From the NCBI GenBank assembly GCA_012728315.1, contig JAAYFI010000069.1, forward strand, positions 1 to 64,000: a stretch of DNA of 64,000 bases, given 5' to 3'. Positions within the stretch are counted from its first letter, which is position 1. Every line of letters starts with the position of its first letter. The position numbers were made by a program, and so were the translations under genes. Positions 39,966 to 49,710 of the stretch are shown here, one piece after another. The stretch is from Gammaproteobacteria bacterium. GTDB lineage: Bacteria > Pseudomonadota > Gammaproteobacteria > Pseudomonadales > Pseudomonadaceae. The notes beneath the pieces were generated by a model that saw only the letters and a program-made list of their open reading frames with translations, made no database searches and was not told the origin of the DNA.

Positions 39966-42347
39966 ATGAATTTTAGTGAACAATGGTTACGCAGTTTAGT
40001 TAACCCGCAAGCATCGCGTGATGAGCTGGTGGCGCGTTTGTCGATGGCCGGTCTCGAAGTTGACGGGGTTGCACCTGTTGCTGGTGAGTTTAGCGGTGTA
40101 GTGGTTGGCGAAATATTAAGCGCTGAGCAGCATCCAGATGCCGATAAATTACGTGTCTGTCAGGTTAGCGATGGTGAGCAAACGGTACAAATCGTTTGTG
40201 GCGCACCCAATGCGCGCGTGGGTATAAAAGTACCCTTTGCTCGCGTTGGAGCAGTTCTGCCGGGCGACTTTAAAATCAAAAAAGCTAAGCTGCGCGGTGT
40301 CGAGTCATTTGGCATGCTGTGTTCAGCGAGCGAGTTACAAATCAGCGAAGAAAACGATGGTTTGTTAGAGTTGCCTGCGGATGCCGTGGTCGGACAATGT
40401 GTGCGTGAAGCGTTAAACCTCAATGATGTGTGCATTGAAGTCGACCTCACGCCGAACCGTGGTGACTGCTTGTCTTTGCAAGGTTTAGCGCGTGAAGTGG
40501 GTGCGTTATATAACGTACCAGCACAATTACCCGCGATTACTGCAGTACCAGCAAGCCATAATGAAACCGTTAAGGTTGAGTTGCGAGCGAGCGAGGCCTG
40601 TCCACGCTACGTGGGGCGTGTGATTAAAGGTGTTGATTTAAGCCAAGCCACACCCGCATGGATGGTTGAGCGTTTACAGCGCAGTGATATTCGCAGTATT
40701 GATCCTGTAGTTGACGTCACTAACTACGTGATGATTGAGCTGGGTCAACCGCTGCATGCCTTTGATCTGGCGCAGATCAAGGGTGGTATTTGCGTACGTA
40801 TGGCGCAGGACAACGAGCAGATTACTTTGCTTGATGGTCAAGAAATCAAGCTGAAAGCCAATACTTTAGTTATTGCTGACCAACAGCGCGCATTAGCCAT
40901 TGCTGGTGTCATGGGTGGCGAAAACAGTGGTGTAGACGTTGGTAAAACTACAGATATCTTCCTTGAAAGTGCCTTCTTTGAGCCCGTTGCCATTGCCGGT
41001 AAGGCGCGTTCTTATGGTTTGCATACCGACGCTTCGCACCGCTTTGAGCGCGGCGTGGATTGGCAGTTACCGGCGCAAGCGATTGAGCGTGCCACTGAGT
41101 TACTGCTGAGCATTGTGGGTGGTAGCGCAGGTCCTGTGGTGGTCACTGAAGATGCCCAGCATTTGCCTAAGGTTGAGCCTATTACTTTGCGCGCTGAGCG
41201 CGTCAAGCAGATGTTTGGCTTGAGCTTAACTGATGCACAAATTGAAGCCTTGCTGACACCGCTCGGTTTACAACTGAGCGCACAAGGTGCTGGCGTGTGG
41301 TCGGTGACTGTGCCAAGCCATCGCTTTGATATCAGTATTGAAGTGGATGTGCTGGAAGAAATTGGTCGCTTATATGGCTACGATCAGCTGCCGGTACGTT
41401 ACCCAGCCGCACGTTTAGCGCCGCAAGCACAGTCTGAAACACAAGCGCAGTTGCCGGCTTTACGTCGATTGCTGGTTGCGCGTGGTTATCAAGAAGCCAT
41501 TACCTATAGCTTTATTGAGCCTGAGTTATTTGCCGCATTCCATCCTGAGTTAAAGCCTTTGACTTTAGCCAACCCAATTTCGGCAGAATTATCGGTGATG
41601 CGTGCATCTTTATTGCCGGGCTTGCTTAAAGCGTTGCAGCACAACTTAAATCGGCAGCAGAGCCGTGTGCGTTTGTTTGAAAGCGGTTTGCGCTTTGTTG
41701 GCCAACTCGAAGATCTGCAACAAGAGCGTATGCTCGCTGGAGTGATCACAGGTTTGCGCTTGCCTGAGGTCTGGGCGCATGGCAAAGACACCGTAGATTT
41801 CTATGACATTAAAGGTGATGTTGAGGCCCTCTTGGGTGCTGGCGGTGACGGTGACAGCTTTACTTTTGTCCCTTGTCAGCAGCATGCCTTCCACCCAGGC
41901 CAGTGTGCACGCATTGAACGCTCTGGTGAGTTGGTCGGTTATGTAGGTACTTTACATCCACAATTGGCGACAGAGCTGGATATCGATCAGCAAACCTTAA
42001 TGTTTGAAGTGCAACTTGAGGCGGTCAGTGCTGGACGTTTACCTGCATTTAAAGAGCTGTCACGCTTCCCTGAGGTGCGCCGTGATTTGGCTTTAGTGGT
42101 TAAAGCTGAAGTCCCAGCTGAGCAGTTGATGGCAGCCATGCGTAGTGCGGCCGGTGAATGGTTGACACAAATTCGCTTATTTGATGTCTATCAGGGTAAG
42201 GGTGTGGAAGAAGGGTGTAAAAGTTTAGCCGTTGGCTTGACCTGGCAGCATCCATCGCGCACTCTTACAGATGACGAGGTCAGTGCGGCAACACAAGCAA
42301 TCTTGTCCACATTGTCCGATAAGTTCGCTGCAATATTGAGGAAGTGA
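39966..42347 (+). CDS. pheT: Phenylalanyl-tRNA synthetase beta subunit
   Basis: 793-aa beta subunit with the EMAP-like tRNA-binding domain near the N-terminus ([29 protein letters not shown]), the B3/B4 editing domain ([13 protein letters not shown]), the B5 DNA-binding-like domain and a C-terminal anticodon-binding FDX domain ([12 protein letters not shown]). Normal length. Four nt before ihfA. Confidence 0.97.
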   Translation: MNFSEQWLRSLVNPQASRDELVARLSMAGLEVDGVAPVAGEFSGVVVGEILSAEQHPDADKLRVCQVSDGEQTVQIVCGAPNARVGIKVPFARVGAVLPGDFKIKKAKLRGVESFGMLCSASELQISEENDGLLELPADAVVGQCVREALNLNDVCIEVDLTPNRGDCLSLQGLAREVGALYNVPAQLPAITAVPASHNETVKVELRASEACPRYVGRVIKGVDLSQATPAWMVERLQRSDIRSIDPVVDVTNYVMIELGQPLHAFDLAQIKGGICVRMAQDNEQITLLDGQEIKLKANTLVIADQQRALAIAGVMGGENSGVDVGKTTDIFLESAFFEPVAIAGKARSYGLHTDASHRFERGVDWQLPAQAIERATELLLSIVGGSAGPVVVTEDAQHLPKVEPITLRAERVKQMFGLSLTDAQIEALLTPLGLQLSAQGAGVWSVTVPSHRFDISIEVDVLEEIGRLYGYDQLPVRYPAARLAPQAQSETQAQLPALRRLLVARGYQEAITYSFIEPELFAAFHPELKPLTLANPISAELSVMRASLLPGLLKALQHNLNRQQSRVRLFESGLRFVGQLEDLQQERMLAGVITGLRLPEVWAHGKDTVDFYDIKGDVEALLGAGGDGDSFTFVPCQQHAFHPGQCARIERSGELVGYVGTLHPQLATELDIDQQTLMFEVQLEAVSAGRLPAFKELSRFPEVRRDLALVVKAEVPAEQLMAAMRSAAGEWLTQIRLFDVYQGKGVEEGCKSLAVGLTWQHPSRTLTDDEVSAATQAILSTLSDKFAAILRK

Positions 42348-42351
42348 GTAT

Positions 42352-42648
42352 ATGGGGGCTTTAACGAAAGCAGAAATGGCCGAACATTTATTTATGGAAA
42401 TCGGCCTAAATAAACGCGAAGCCAAAGAGTTGGTGGATACCTTCTTTGAAGAAATTCGTTTAGCCCTCGAGAATAACGAGCCGGTCAAGCTGTCGGGTTT
42501 TGGCAACTTTGAGCTGCGCGACAAAAGTCAGCGGCCGGGTCGTAATCCTAAAACAGGTGAAGAAATCCCTATTAGCGCCCGCCGGGTGGTAACCTTCCGC
42601 CCTGGGCAAAAATTGCGTGATCGAGTAGAAGCCTATGCTGGAACCTAG
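42352..42648 (+). CDS. ihfA: Integration host factor alpha subunit
   Basis: 98-aa DNA-bending protein that acts with IhfB in recombination, replication and sigma-54 transcription. The signature [21 protein letters not shown] is the HU/IHF family motif with the beta-ribbon arm Pro. Cotranscribed with pheST in many gammaproteobacteria. Its 3' end overlaps the MerR-type gene by 14 nt. Confidence 0.96.
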   Translation: MGALTKAEMAEHLFMEIGLNKREAKELVDTFFEEIRLALENNEPVKLSGFGNFELRDKSQRPGRNPKTGEEIPISARRVVTFRPGQKLRDRVEAYAGT

Positions 42649-42991
42649 TCATAACCACGAGTTGCCGACCATTCCCAATAAGCGCTATTTTACGATTGGT
42701 GAAACCAGTGAGTTGTGCGCTGTAAAGCCGCATGTGTTGCGTTATTGGGAGCAAGAGTTTGAACAGTTGGCGGATATTAAGCGTCGCGGTAATCGTCGCT
42801 ATTATCAGCGTCACGATGTATTAATGATTCGTCAGATCCGCAGTTTATTATACGAGCATGGTTTTACCATTGGCGGTGCTCGCCAGCGTTTATCCAGCAG
42901 TCAGGTGCGTGCTGAAAACAGCCAAACCAAGCAGATTATCCGCCAAATGATTGCGGAGCTTGAGGACGTGTTAAAACTTTTACGCAGCTAG
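42635..42991 (+). CDS. MerR family transcriptional regulator
   Basis: 118-aa regulator. The N-terminal winged helix-turn-helix reads [22 protein letters not shown] then [13 protein letters not shown], and a short dimerisation helix follows; no metal-binding Cys motif is present. It is the conserved gene downstream of ihfA in Pseudomonas; target unknown. Translation is probably coupled to ihfA through the overlap. Confidence 0.9.
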   Translation: MLEPSHNHELPTIPNKRYFTIGETSELCAVKPHVLRYWEQEFEQLADIKRRGNRRYYQRHDVLMIRQIRSLLYEHGFTIGGARQRLSSSQVRAENSQTKQIIRQMIAELEDVLKLLRS

Positions 42992-43123
42992 AGCGGCGGA
43001 GTTTGCAACCTGCAGAGTGGATTTGAGCATTAAAGCCAACAGGTAAATGCCCTAAGTGATAAGCACCAGTAGACTAATAAAAACACCTTATCATTGCGCC
43101 TGTACCAATAAAGAGGATGCCTT

Positions 43124-43894
43124 GTGTCATCAGCCACCATTGTCGTTTTAGTACTGGCAGGTATTGTTGCCCTGTTATTTATTGGCTATATCAATCATAT
43201 GCTGGAAAAATCCAAGCTTGATCGAGCGCGGCGTCGAGCTGAGCTTGTCGATCGATATCGCCGTTGCGCCGCGTTGTCTGAAGGCTTGCCGGGTCAGTTG
43301 ACTACCCCTGAACTTAAGCAGTTGCTCAATCGTTTAGAGTTGCATGCGCTTGATGAGCTGGTCAACATTGATCGTAATGAGCCTAAATACCTGCTACGTG
43401 CAGAAGAGTTGCGCCAGTGTATTAGCAAAGGCGATGAGCTGCCGGTTAACAATCCGCCGCTGCAAATCACCACAGATGCGCAAGTGAAGGATGTGCGTTT
43501 TCAGCTGGAAAGCTTGCAGGCACAAATTATTCGCGGTGCCGAAGAAAAAGCCTTGCCCGTTGAGCACGCCAAGCAATGGCTTGCCCAGGTCAAGCACATG
43601 CTAGTGCACTTATATATTGAATACTTTAATAATATCGGTCGCCAACTGCTTGGGCAAAAGCGCCCAGGGCAGGCGCGCTTAGCATTTGAACGTGCTGTGC
43701 AGTATTTGAAAAAACAAAAAGATCCAACACCTTATCAGCAGCATCTTAAACAGTTTCAAGAGCTGTTTGAGCATGCTAATGCACTCTTGCTTGAGCAGAC
43801 CAACGCTAAAAAGAATGGAACCAGCGAGCTGACTGAAGGACTCGAATTACAAAGCTTTGATGAAGAATGGAAGAAAAAACAAATTTACGACTAA
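43124..43894 (+). CDS. Conserved membrane-anchored hypothetical protein
   Basis: 256-aa protein with one N-terminal helix (IVVLVLAGIVALLFIGYI) and a long, mainly helical cytoplasmic domain with a TPR-like segment (KRPGQARLAFERAVQYLKKQ). It ends EGLELQSFDEEWKKKQIYD. Similar unnamed proteins are known in Pseudomonas. The start is GTG at 43124 after agagga. The GST gene follows 11 nt later. Confidence 0.75.
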   Translation: MSSATIVVLVLAGIVALLFIGYINHMLEKSKLDRARRRAELVDRYRRCAALSEGLPGQLTTPELKQLLNRLELHALDELVNIDRNEPKYLLRAEELRQCISKGDELPVNNPPLQITTDAQVKDVRFQLESLQAQIIRGAEEKALPVEHAKQWLAQVKHMLVHLYIEYFNNIGRQLLGQKRPGQARLAFERAVQYLKKQKDPTPYQQHLKQFQELFEHANALLLEQTNAKKNGTSELTEGLELQSFDEEWKKKQIYD

Positions 43895-43905
43895 ATGAGG
43901 TTTCC

Positions 43906-44556
43906 ATGAGCTTAATTTTATATGGCGCGTCTTTATCACCTTTTGTACGTAAAGTTAGAACATGCTTGCTTGAGAAAAAACTCGAATACACCATGGAATT
44001 AATTATTCCGCGTAATCAACCTGACTGGTATTACCAAATCAACCCCTTGGGGCGCATTCCGGCGCTGCGTGACGGTCAGTTTGATGTGTGCGACTCTGCT
44101 GTGATTTGTGCATATTTAGAGGATAAATATCCCAATACATTGGCGTTATGCGGGAATACCGCTGAAGAAGCTGCACGTATTCGCTGGTTTGAAAAGTATG
44201 GCGATTACGAAGTTGGGCCTTTAGCCACGTTCACCGTGTTTTTTAACCGGGTTTTAGCCAAGAGTATGGGGTTGCCTTGTGATGAGGCGGCTGTGCAAAA
44301 AGCACTGCAAAAATTAGTCGCCCATTATGATTATTTAGAAAGTCAGTTGGCTGATAGCGATTATTTTGTAGGTCAGCGTTTCACTTTGGCCGATATTGCT
44401 ATTGCTACGCACTGGGTGAATTTCTCATATGCGCAAGAGCAGCTTGATGCACAACGCTGGCCTAAGCTGGCTGCCCATCAGGCACGTATTTTAGCCCGTG
44501 ATTCGCTGCAGCTGCTGTTGGCAGATGAAGCTAAAATGCTGGCTCGGCTGCGCTGA
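43906..44556 (+). CDS. Glutathione S-transferase family protein
   Basis: 216-aa GST. The N-terminal thioredoxin-fold domain has YGASLSPFVRKVRTCLLEKK (active-site Ser/Pro region) and NPLGRIPALRDGQFDVCDSAVICAYLED-like glutathione-binding sequence; the all-helical C-domain ends with FTLADIAIATHWVNF (N-capping box). Start at 43906 has GAGG upstream; an earlier in-frame ATG (43867) lies inside the preceding gene. Substrate unknown. Confidence 0.88.
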   Translation: MSLILYGASLSPFVRKVRTCLLEKKLEYTMELIIPRNQPDWYYQINPLGRIPALRDGQFDVCDSAVICAYLEDKYPNTLALCGNTAEEAARIRWFEKYGDYEVGPLATFTVFFNRVLAKSMGLPCDEAAVQKALQKLVAHYDYLESQLADSDYFVGQRFTLADIAIATHWVNFSYAQEQLDAQRWPKLAAHQARILARDSLQLLLADEAKMLARLR

Positions 44557-44683
44557 ATTCCAAGCAGAGTGGGTGTGGTGACTGTTTTTATGGGTTGCGT
44601 CATTTTTTAATCTTGGATTGTTTCGTGCATTTTTTGTGAATAAGGTCATAATAGGTTATCTGTTTTGACTGGATAGTTCTGTT

Positions 44684-45340
44684 ATGCAAAAAGAATCCCG
44701 CAAAGTGCGCGAGTTTCGCCGCCGTGAACAAGAGATATTAGATACTGCACTTAAGTTGTTTCTCGAGCAGGGCGAAGACTCAGTGACCGTAGAAATGATT
44801 GCAGACTCTGTCGGTATCGGTAAAGGCACCATTTATAAACACTTTAAGTCCAAAGCTGAGATTTACTTACGCTTGATGCTTGATTATGAGCGCGAGCTCA
44901 ATGAGCTGTTCCATTCCGACAGCGTGGCAAGTGATAAAGAAGCATTATCGCGGGCGTATTTTTCTTTCCGTATGCGTGATCCGCAACGCTATCGACTCTT
45001 CGATCGTTTAGAAGAAAAAGTTTTAAAAGGCCATCAGGTGCCTGAGATGGTTGAGCAATTGCATACCATTCGAGCGTCGAACTTTGAGCGACTCACGCGT
45101 TTGATTGAGGGGCGCATTGCTGAAGGTAAATTAGAAGATGTGCCGCCTTACTTCCATTATTGTGCTGCTTGGGCGCTCGTGCATGGTGCAGTGGCTTTAT
45201 ACCATTCACCGTTCTGGAGCAATGTTCTGGAAGATCAAGAAGGGTTTTTCCAGTTCTTAATGGACATTGGTGTACGCATGGGTAACAAGCGTGGCAAGCG
45301 AGATGAGGTCGTGCAAGAGACTCGTAATGAGACATTGTAG
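44684..45340 (+). CDS. TetR family transcriptional regulator
   Basis: 218-aa repressor-type regulator. The N-terminal HTH reads VTVEMIADSVGIGKGTIYKHFKSK and is followed by an all-helical ligand/dimer domain. It is well conserved in Pseudomonas as far as I recall. The radical SAM gene starts 12 nt after its stop, so the pair is probably an operon. A possible promoter (TTGTGA 44634-44639 and TTATCT 44656-44661) lies upstream. Confidence 0.9.
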   Translation: MQKESRKVREFRRREQEILDTALKLFLEQGEDSVTVEMIADSVGIGKGTIYKHFKSKAEIYLRLMLDYERELNELFHSDSVASDKEALSRAYFSFRMRDPQRYRLFDRLEEKVLKGHQVPEMVEQLHTIRASNFERLTRLIEGRIAEGKLEDVPPYFHYCAAWALVHGAVALYHSPFWSNVLEDQEGFFQFLMDIGVRMGNKRGKRDEVVQETRNETL

Positions 45341-45351
45341 GGGTTCAGTTG

Positions 45352-46233
45352 ATGCCTATTGAATACATTGAGCCGGTATTTCGGCCACCCAGTGAGGCGC
45401 AATCACTGATATTGCCGGTCACTAATGGTTGCTCTTGGAATAAATGTACATTTTGCGAAATGTATACCGCACCACAGAAGAAATTTGCTGTGCGTGATGA
45501 GAAGCAAGTACTGGCAGAGATTCAGCGAGTGTCGGAGCGTATGCTGGTGCAGCGTGTGTTTCTGGCTGATGGTGATGCATTGGCTTTGTCGACGCGACGT
45601 TTATTGACTGTTTTACAAGCGATCCAGCAACACCTGCCCACTGTGCGACGGGTCACCAGCTATTGCTTGCCCAGTAATTTAAAAAATAAATCTGTAAGCG
45701 AGCTGCAAGAGCTGGCTGATGCAGGTCTGAAAATGGTGTATGTGGGGGCAGAGTCCGGTGATGACGTCGTGCTGGAGCGCGTCAATAAGGGTGAAACCTA
45801 TGCATCCACGTTAAGTGCTTTGCATAAGCTAGGTGAGGCGGGCATTAAGCGCTCAGTGATGATTCTTAATGGTTTAGGTGGGCGTACTTTAAGTGTGCAG
45901 CACGCGGATCAGTCTGCAGCGTTGATGAATGAGGCTCAGCCTGAATACCTCTCGACATTGGTGGTCAGCTTTCCGTTGGGTGATGCGCGTTTTAAACAAC
46001 GTTTTAGTGAGTTTGAACCTTTAGATCAACACGGGTTATTTGTTGAGTTGCAGCGCTTCATTACTCAGCTTGAGCTAAACAATACGGTCTTTCGTAGCGA
46101 TCATGCATCAAACTATTTGCCGCTCAAAGGCACTTTAGGTGCGGATAAAGCACGTTTACTGGCGCAGCTACAGCAAGCGATAGAGCATCCCGATAGCATG
46201 CCATTACGTCAGGAGTGGCAACGCGGACTCTAA
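45352..46233 (+). CDS. Radical SAM protein
   Basis: 293-aa radical SAM enzyme. The [4Fe-4S] motif CSWNKCTFC follows a short N-terminal segment (IEPVFRPPSEAQSLILPVTNG); GADYL-like and VYVGAESGDD segments correspond to the family's later strands, with E in AESGDD contacting SAM. No C-terminal TRAM or SPASM domain is visible. Reaction unknown. ATG 45352 is preferred to TTG 45349. It is adjacent to and probably cotranscribed with the TetR gene. Confidence 0.88.
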   Translation: MPIEYIEPVFRPPSEAQSLILPVTNGCSWNKCTFCEMYTAPQKKFAVRDEKQVLAEIQRVSERMLVQRVFLADGDALALSTRRLLTVLQAIQQHLPTVRRVTSYCLPSNLKNKSVSELQELADAGLKMVYVGAESGDDVVLERVNKGETYASTLSALHKLGEAGIKRSVMILNGLGGRTLSVQHADQSAALMNEAQPEYLSTLVVSFPLGDARFKQRFSEFEPLDQHGLFVELQRFITQLELNNTVFRSDHASNYLPLKGTLGADKARLLAQLQQAIEHPDSMPLRQEWQRGL

Positions 46234-46310
46234 GGGTTAGCAAAGGTTGGCGCAAAACCTGCTAGGTTAAGTGCTGCAGGCTATTTTTTGACGCCAAAGG
46301 TTGAGGTGAT

Positions 46311-46913
46311 ATGCGCCAATTATTATTGATGATGCTGACGCTAACCCTAGCATCTTGCATGCAGGTAGGGGATTTAACGGTCGGGGCAGCCGATCAAATG
46401 CGTGATGTGCGCTTGCTTAATCACAGTAAAATCAAACGTGCCAATAATTGGCGCATACAAGCGGATTCACATATTTATATCAGCCAAGGGTTGTTTGTCC
46501 CCTTGGGTTACGCATCGGCTCAGTCGAATATTGTTGCGCAGGAGGCCTTCAACGCTTTTGTTGAATACTTTCCATTTGTGCAGTGCGCAAGCCTAGCCAT
46601 GGGTTTTGACGAGGCTTTGCAGGCGGCGCGTAGCGCAGGCGCTGATTATTTGCTGTACACGCGTTTTGCTCAAGGCAATGACCGTATCGGTAACTTAGAT
46701 GAGGTCAAAGGGGTTAAGGATGGCGCGCGTTTTGGGGTTGATCGCAGTGCCATCCATTTGATGCTGGTTGAAGTGGGCAGCGGTTATTTGGTGGACACTG
46801 TTAATATTCGTAATCGTGGCGGCCTGTTAAGCTCATATAACAATAAACCCGAGGATTTAATACGCCCACCGTTGCGTGATTATGCGCGCCGCTTGCTGGG
46901 TCTTAACCCATAG
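46311..46913 (+). CDS. DUF4823 domain lipoprotein
   Basis: 200-aa predicted lipoprotein: MRQLLLMMLTLTLASCMQVG has a short signal peptide and lipobox LASC with Cys16. The mature domain contains IYISQGLFVPLGYASAQSN and ADYLLYTRFAQ, matching DUF4823. Function unknown. The DUF1285 gene follows 15 nt downstream. Confidence 0.85.
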   Translation: MRQLLLMMLTLTLASCMQVGDLTVGAADQMRDVRLLNHSKIKRANNWRIQADSHIYISQGLFVPLGYASAQSNIVAQEAFNAFVEYFPFVQCASLAMGFDEALQAARSAGADYLLYTRFAQGNDRIGNLDEVKGVKDGARFGVDRSAIHLMLVEVGSGYLVDTVNIRNRGGLLSSYNNKPEDLIRPPLRDYARRLLGLNP

Positions 46914-46928
46914 AAAAAGGCAGGTTTT

Positions 46929-47486
46929 ATGCAATATGCTGAGCACACTGATTTACTGCAACGTTTGGCAGCCAGTGCAGAGCGGCTCGCGTACAATGTG
47001 GACTGGCATCCGCCGTTGTGTGGTGACAGTGAAATGCACATTAGTCGTGATGGACGCTGGTTTCACCAAGGCCGTGTGATTGAAAAAGCTGCCTTGGTGC
47101 AGTTGTTTTCGCGGTTATTACGCCGTGAAGGCGAGCAGTACTTTCTGGTGACACCGGTTGAAAAGTTCAGCATTAGGGTTGATGTTGCGCCCTTTGTTTC
47201 GCATGGCATTACAGTGCAAGGTGAGGGTGTTGAACAAAATATATATATCACTACCAACTTGGCTGATACCGTGCTGATAGGTCCGCAGCATCCTCTTTGG
47301 GTTGACGTTGATCCGCAAACACAAGAGCCCACACCTTATACCAGCATTGGCGATAACCTTGCAGTGCTGTTGCAGCGTAGCGATTTTTATCAGTTGGTTG
47401 AGCATGCGCAGGAGCAGACTCTTGATGGCAAACAGGTCATGGGGGTCTGGAGCCAAGGTGAGTTTTACTGCTTGGGTGAGTTGTAA
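46929..47486 (+). CDS. DUF1285 family protein
   Basis: 185-aa soluble protein. The N-terminal segment WHPPLCGDSEMHISRDGRWF and the central EQYFLVTPVEKFSIRVDVAPF are DUF1285 hallmarks. Structures of the family show a beta-rich fold, but the function is unknown. Probably cotranscribed with the DUF4823 lipoprotein gene. Confidence 0.85.
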   Translation: MQYAEHTDLLQRLAASAERLAYNVDWHPPLCGDSEMHISRDGRWFHQGRVIEKAALVQLFSRLLRREGEQYFLVTPVEKFSIRVDVAPFVSHGITVQGEGVEQNIYITTNLADTVLIGPQHPLWVDVDPQTQEPTPYTSIGDNLAVLLQRSDFYQLVEHAQEQTLDGKQVMGVWSQGEFYCLGEL

Positions 47487-47502
47487 CGCTGCTCTTGCCT
47501 GA

Positions 47503-47521
47503 GCCTGCTTGTAAAGTAGGC
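47503..47521 (+). terminator. Weak hairpin after the DUF1285 gene
   Basis: GCCTGCTT (47503-47510) pairs with AAGTAGGC (47514-47521) with one wobble and a 3-nt loop. No T run follows directly. Confidence 0.35.
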
Positions 47522-47570
47522 GGCCAGCCCCCATTTCTATATTTAAATCTAAGAATTGTGTGCATCTATT

Positions 47571-48503
47571 ATGACGTTGGCGTTATCTATTAAACAGTTA
47601 AGAAAAAGTTATGCAAATGGTTTTGAAGCTCTAAAAGGGGTGGATCTTGAGGTTGCTGAAGGTGATTTTTTCGCTTTGCTGGGCCCCAATGGTGCAGGCA
47701 AATCGACGACCATTGGTATTTTGTCCACCTTAGTGAATAAGACCAGTGGCAGTGTGCAGGTGTTTGGTCACGATTTAGACACAGATCCACAGGCACTAAA
47801 GCGTTGTATTGGCTTAGTGCCGCAAGAATTCAACTTTAATCAGTTTGAAACCGCGCAAAATATTTTGACGACGCAGGCAGGCTATTACGGGATCAGGCTT
47901 AAAGAAGCACGCGTACGTGCCCAGGAACTGCTCAAACAGCTGGGTTTATGGGATAAGCGTGATGTGGCTTCACGTATGTTATCTGGGGGTATGAAGCGTC
48001 GCTTGATGATTGCGCGAGCGTTAATGCACAAGCCGCGATTATTGATTTTAGATGAGCCAACCGCTGGTGTTGATATTGAGTTACGCCGCTCGATGTGGGA
48101 GTACTTGACTGAGCTCAACGAGCAAGGCACGACAATTATTCTCACCACTCATTACCTCGAAGAGGCTGAGCAGCTGTGCCGCAACATTGCCATTATTGAT
48201 CATGGCAGTATTGTTGAAAATACCAGTATGCGCGCTTTGCTAGGCCAGCTTTCGAAAGAAACCTTTTTGCTCGACTTAAAAAATACGCAAACCCAACCAC
48301 CGCTGCTCGATGGCTATCCTGCAGAGCTGCTGGATGAGTGTACTTTGCAAGTGCAAGTTGAAAAACATCGTGGCCTGACGAATTTATTTACCCAGCTGTC
48401 GGCTCAAGGGGTCGAAGTGTTGAGTTTGCGTAATAAAAGCAATCGACTGGAGGAGTTGTTTGTGTCTTTGGTAGAGAAAAATTTAGCCGGTGATCAGCTA
48501 TGA
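47571..48503 (+). CDS. yadG: ABC-2 type exporter ATP-binding protein (YadG-like)
   Basis: 310-aa ATPase. Walker A LGPNGAGKSTT, signature RMLSGGMKRRLMIARAL, Walker B LLILDEPTAGVD and switch TTHYLEEAEQ are present, and the C-terminal domain of DrrA/YadG proteins follows. The ATG at 47571 is preferred to upstream TTG/GTG codons. Overlaps the permease gene by 4 nt (ATGA). Substrate unknown. Confidence 0.9.
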   Translation: MTLALSIKQLRKSYANGFEALKGVDLEVAEGDFFALLGPNGAGKSTTIGILSTLVNKTSGSVQVFGHDLDTDPQALKRCIGLVPQEFNFNQFETAQNILTTQAGYYGIRLKEARVRAQELLKQLGLWDKRDVASRMLSGGMKRRLMIARALMHKPRLLILDEPTAGVDIELRRSMWEYLTELNEQGTTIILTTHYLEEAEQLCRNIAIIDHGSIVENTSMRALLGQLSKETFLLDLKNTQTQPPLLDGYPAELLDECTLQVQVEKHRGLTNLFTQLSAQGVEVLSLRNKSNRLEELFVSLVEKNLAGDQL

Positions 48504-49279
48504 GTGCAGAATTAAAATCCAACTTGATCGCCTTACAAACCATTGTCTACCGCGAAGCGCGACGGTTTTTACGTATTTGGGCGCAAACCCTACTGCCACC
48601 GGCCATTACCATGGTGCTGTACTTTGTGATTTTCGGCAATCTTATTGGCAGTCAGATCGGTGATATGCATGGTTTTACTTATATGCAGTACATCGTACCT
48701 GGCTTGATTATGATGACGGTGATTACCAACTCCTATAGCAATGTGGTGTCGAGCTTTTTTAGTGCCAAGTTTCAGCATTCAATTGAAGAGTTAATGGTTT
48801 CACCTGTGTCTCCGCATACCATTTTGGTGGGTTATGTGATTGGCGGCATTTTACGGGGCTTGAGTGTCGCTGCAATTGTTACATTGCTGTCGCTGTTTTT
48901 TACTGATTTGCAGATACATAACTTTGTTATTACGGCCGTGGTGATTATCTGCACCTCAGCGGTATTTGCCTTAGGTGGCTTTTTAAATGCTATTTTTGCA
49001 CGCAACTTTGATGATATATCGATTATTCCAGCCTTTGTGTTAACACCGCTGACCTATTTGGGTGGGGTGTTTTACTCAATTGATATGCTGGGTCCGTTTT
49101 GGAAAACGCTCTCGTTGGCTAACCCTATTTTGCATATGGTGAATGCGTTTCGCTACGGTATTTTAGGTGTGTCCGACATTGATATCAGTGTGGCGATTGG
49201 CTTAATGTTGCTGACGACGTTCATCCTCTATGTTGTGTGCGTGCGTTTATTGATTTCGGGTCGAGGAATGCGTACTTAA
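48500..49279 (+). CDS. yadH: ABC-2 type transporter permease (YadH-like)
   Basis: 259-aa permease with six transmembrane helices; TMVLYFVIFGNLIGSQIG and MQYIVPGLIMMTVITNSYSN followed by EELMVSPVSPHTIL match ABC-2 permeases of the YadH group. Partner of the preceding ATPase. The sigma-54 promoter of fliE begins right after its stop. Confidence 0.9.
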   Translation: MSAELKSNLIALQTIVYREARRFLRIWAQTLLPPAITMVLYFVIFGNLIGSQIGDMHGFTYMQYIVPGLIMMTVITNSYSNVVSSFFSAKFQHSIEELMVSPVSPHTILVGYVIGGILRGLSVAAIVTLLSLFFTDLQIHNFVITAVVIICTSAVFALGGFLNAIFARNFDDISIIPAFVLTPLTYLGGVFYSIDMLGPFWKTLSLANPILHMVNAFRYGILGVSDIDISVAIGLMLLTTFILYVVCVRLLISGRGMRT

Positions 49280-49296
49280 CAGAGGGATCTGTAAGT

Positions 49297-49312
49297 TGGC
49301 CTGAAAGTTGCT
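49297..49312 (+). promoter_or_regulatory. Sigma-54 promoter of the fliEFGHIJ operon
   Basis: TGGCCT-N5-TTGCT (49297-49312) matches the -24/-12 consensus TGGCAC-N5-TTGCW with GG at 49298-49299 and GC at 49310-49311. Transcription would start near 49323, about 40 nt before fliE. Known Pseudomonas flagellar class II/III operons are RpoN-dependent. Confidence 0.85.
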
Positions 49313-49362
49313 TTTATCTCCGTAGTCATCGCAAAGCGTCAAAGAAGCGATAGGAGATAAAA

Positions 49363-49698
49363 ATGAGCCAAGGTATAGAATTTAATCGGTTAATGTTAGA
49401 AATGCGCGCCATGCAGGCAGATGCGATGTCGCGCGTTAAGCCTGCTGCAACCTCTGAAGCACCCGCAGCAGGTGGGCCTAACTTTGCTGAAATGCTAGGC
49501 CAGGCCGTCGGTAAAGTGAACGAAACCCAGCAAGCGTCAAACCAACTCGCCAAAGCCTTTGAAATAGGGCAGAGTGGCGTCGATTTAACTGATGTGATGA
49601 TTGCTTCGCAGAAAGCGAGCGTCTCATTTCAAGCCATGACCCAAGTTCGTAATAAGCTGGTTCAGGCTTATCAAGATATTATGCAGATGCCAGTTTAG
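49363..49698 (+). CDS. fliE: Flagellar hook-basal body protein FliE
   Basis: 111-aa protein that joins the MS ring to the rod. The C-terminal half ([37 protein letters not shown]) is the conserved FliE domain. A strong ribosome binding site (ataggagat) precedes the ATG. First gene of the operon. Confidence 0.95.
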   Translation: MSQGIEFNRLMLEMRAMQADAMSRVKPAATSEAPAAGGPNFAEMLGQAVGKVNETQQASNQLAKAFEIGQSGVDLTDVMIASQKASVSFQAMTQVRNKLVQAYQDIMQMPV

Positions 49699-49710
49699 GG
49701 GCGATAGATT

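Noticed and set aside
42992..43123. Search for a tRNA gene after the merR-type gene
   Set aside because: Pseudomonas genomes can carry a tRNA here, but no cloverleaf could be folded in this interval.
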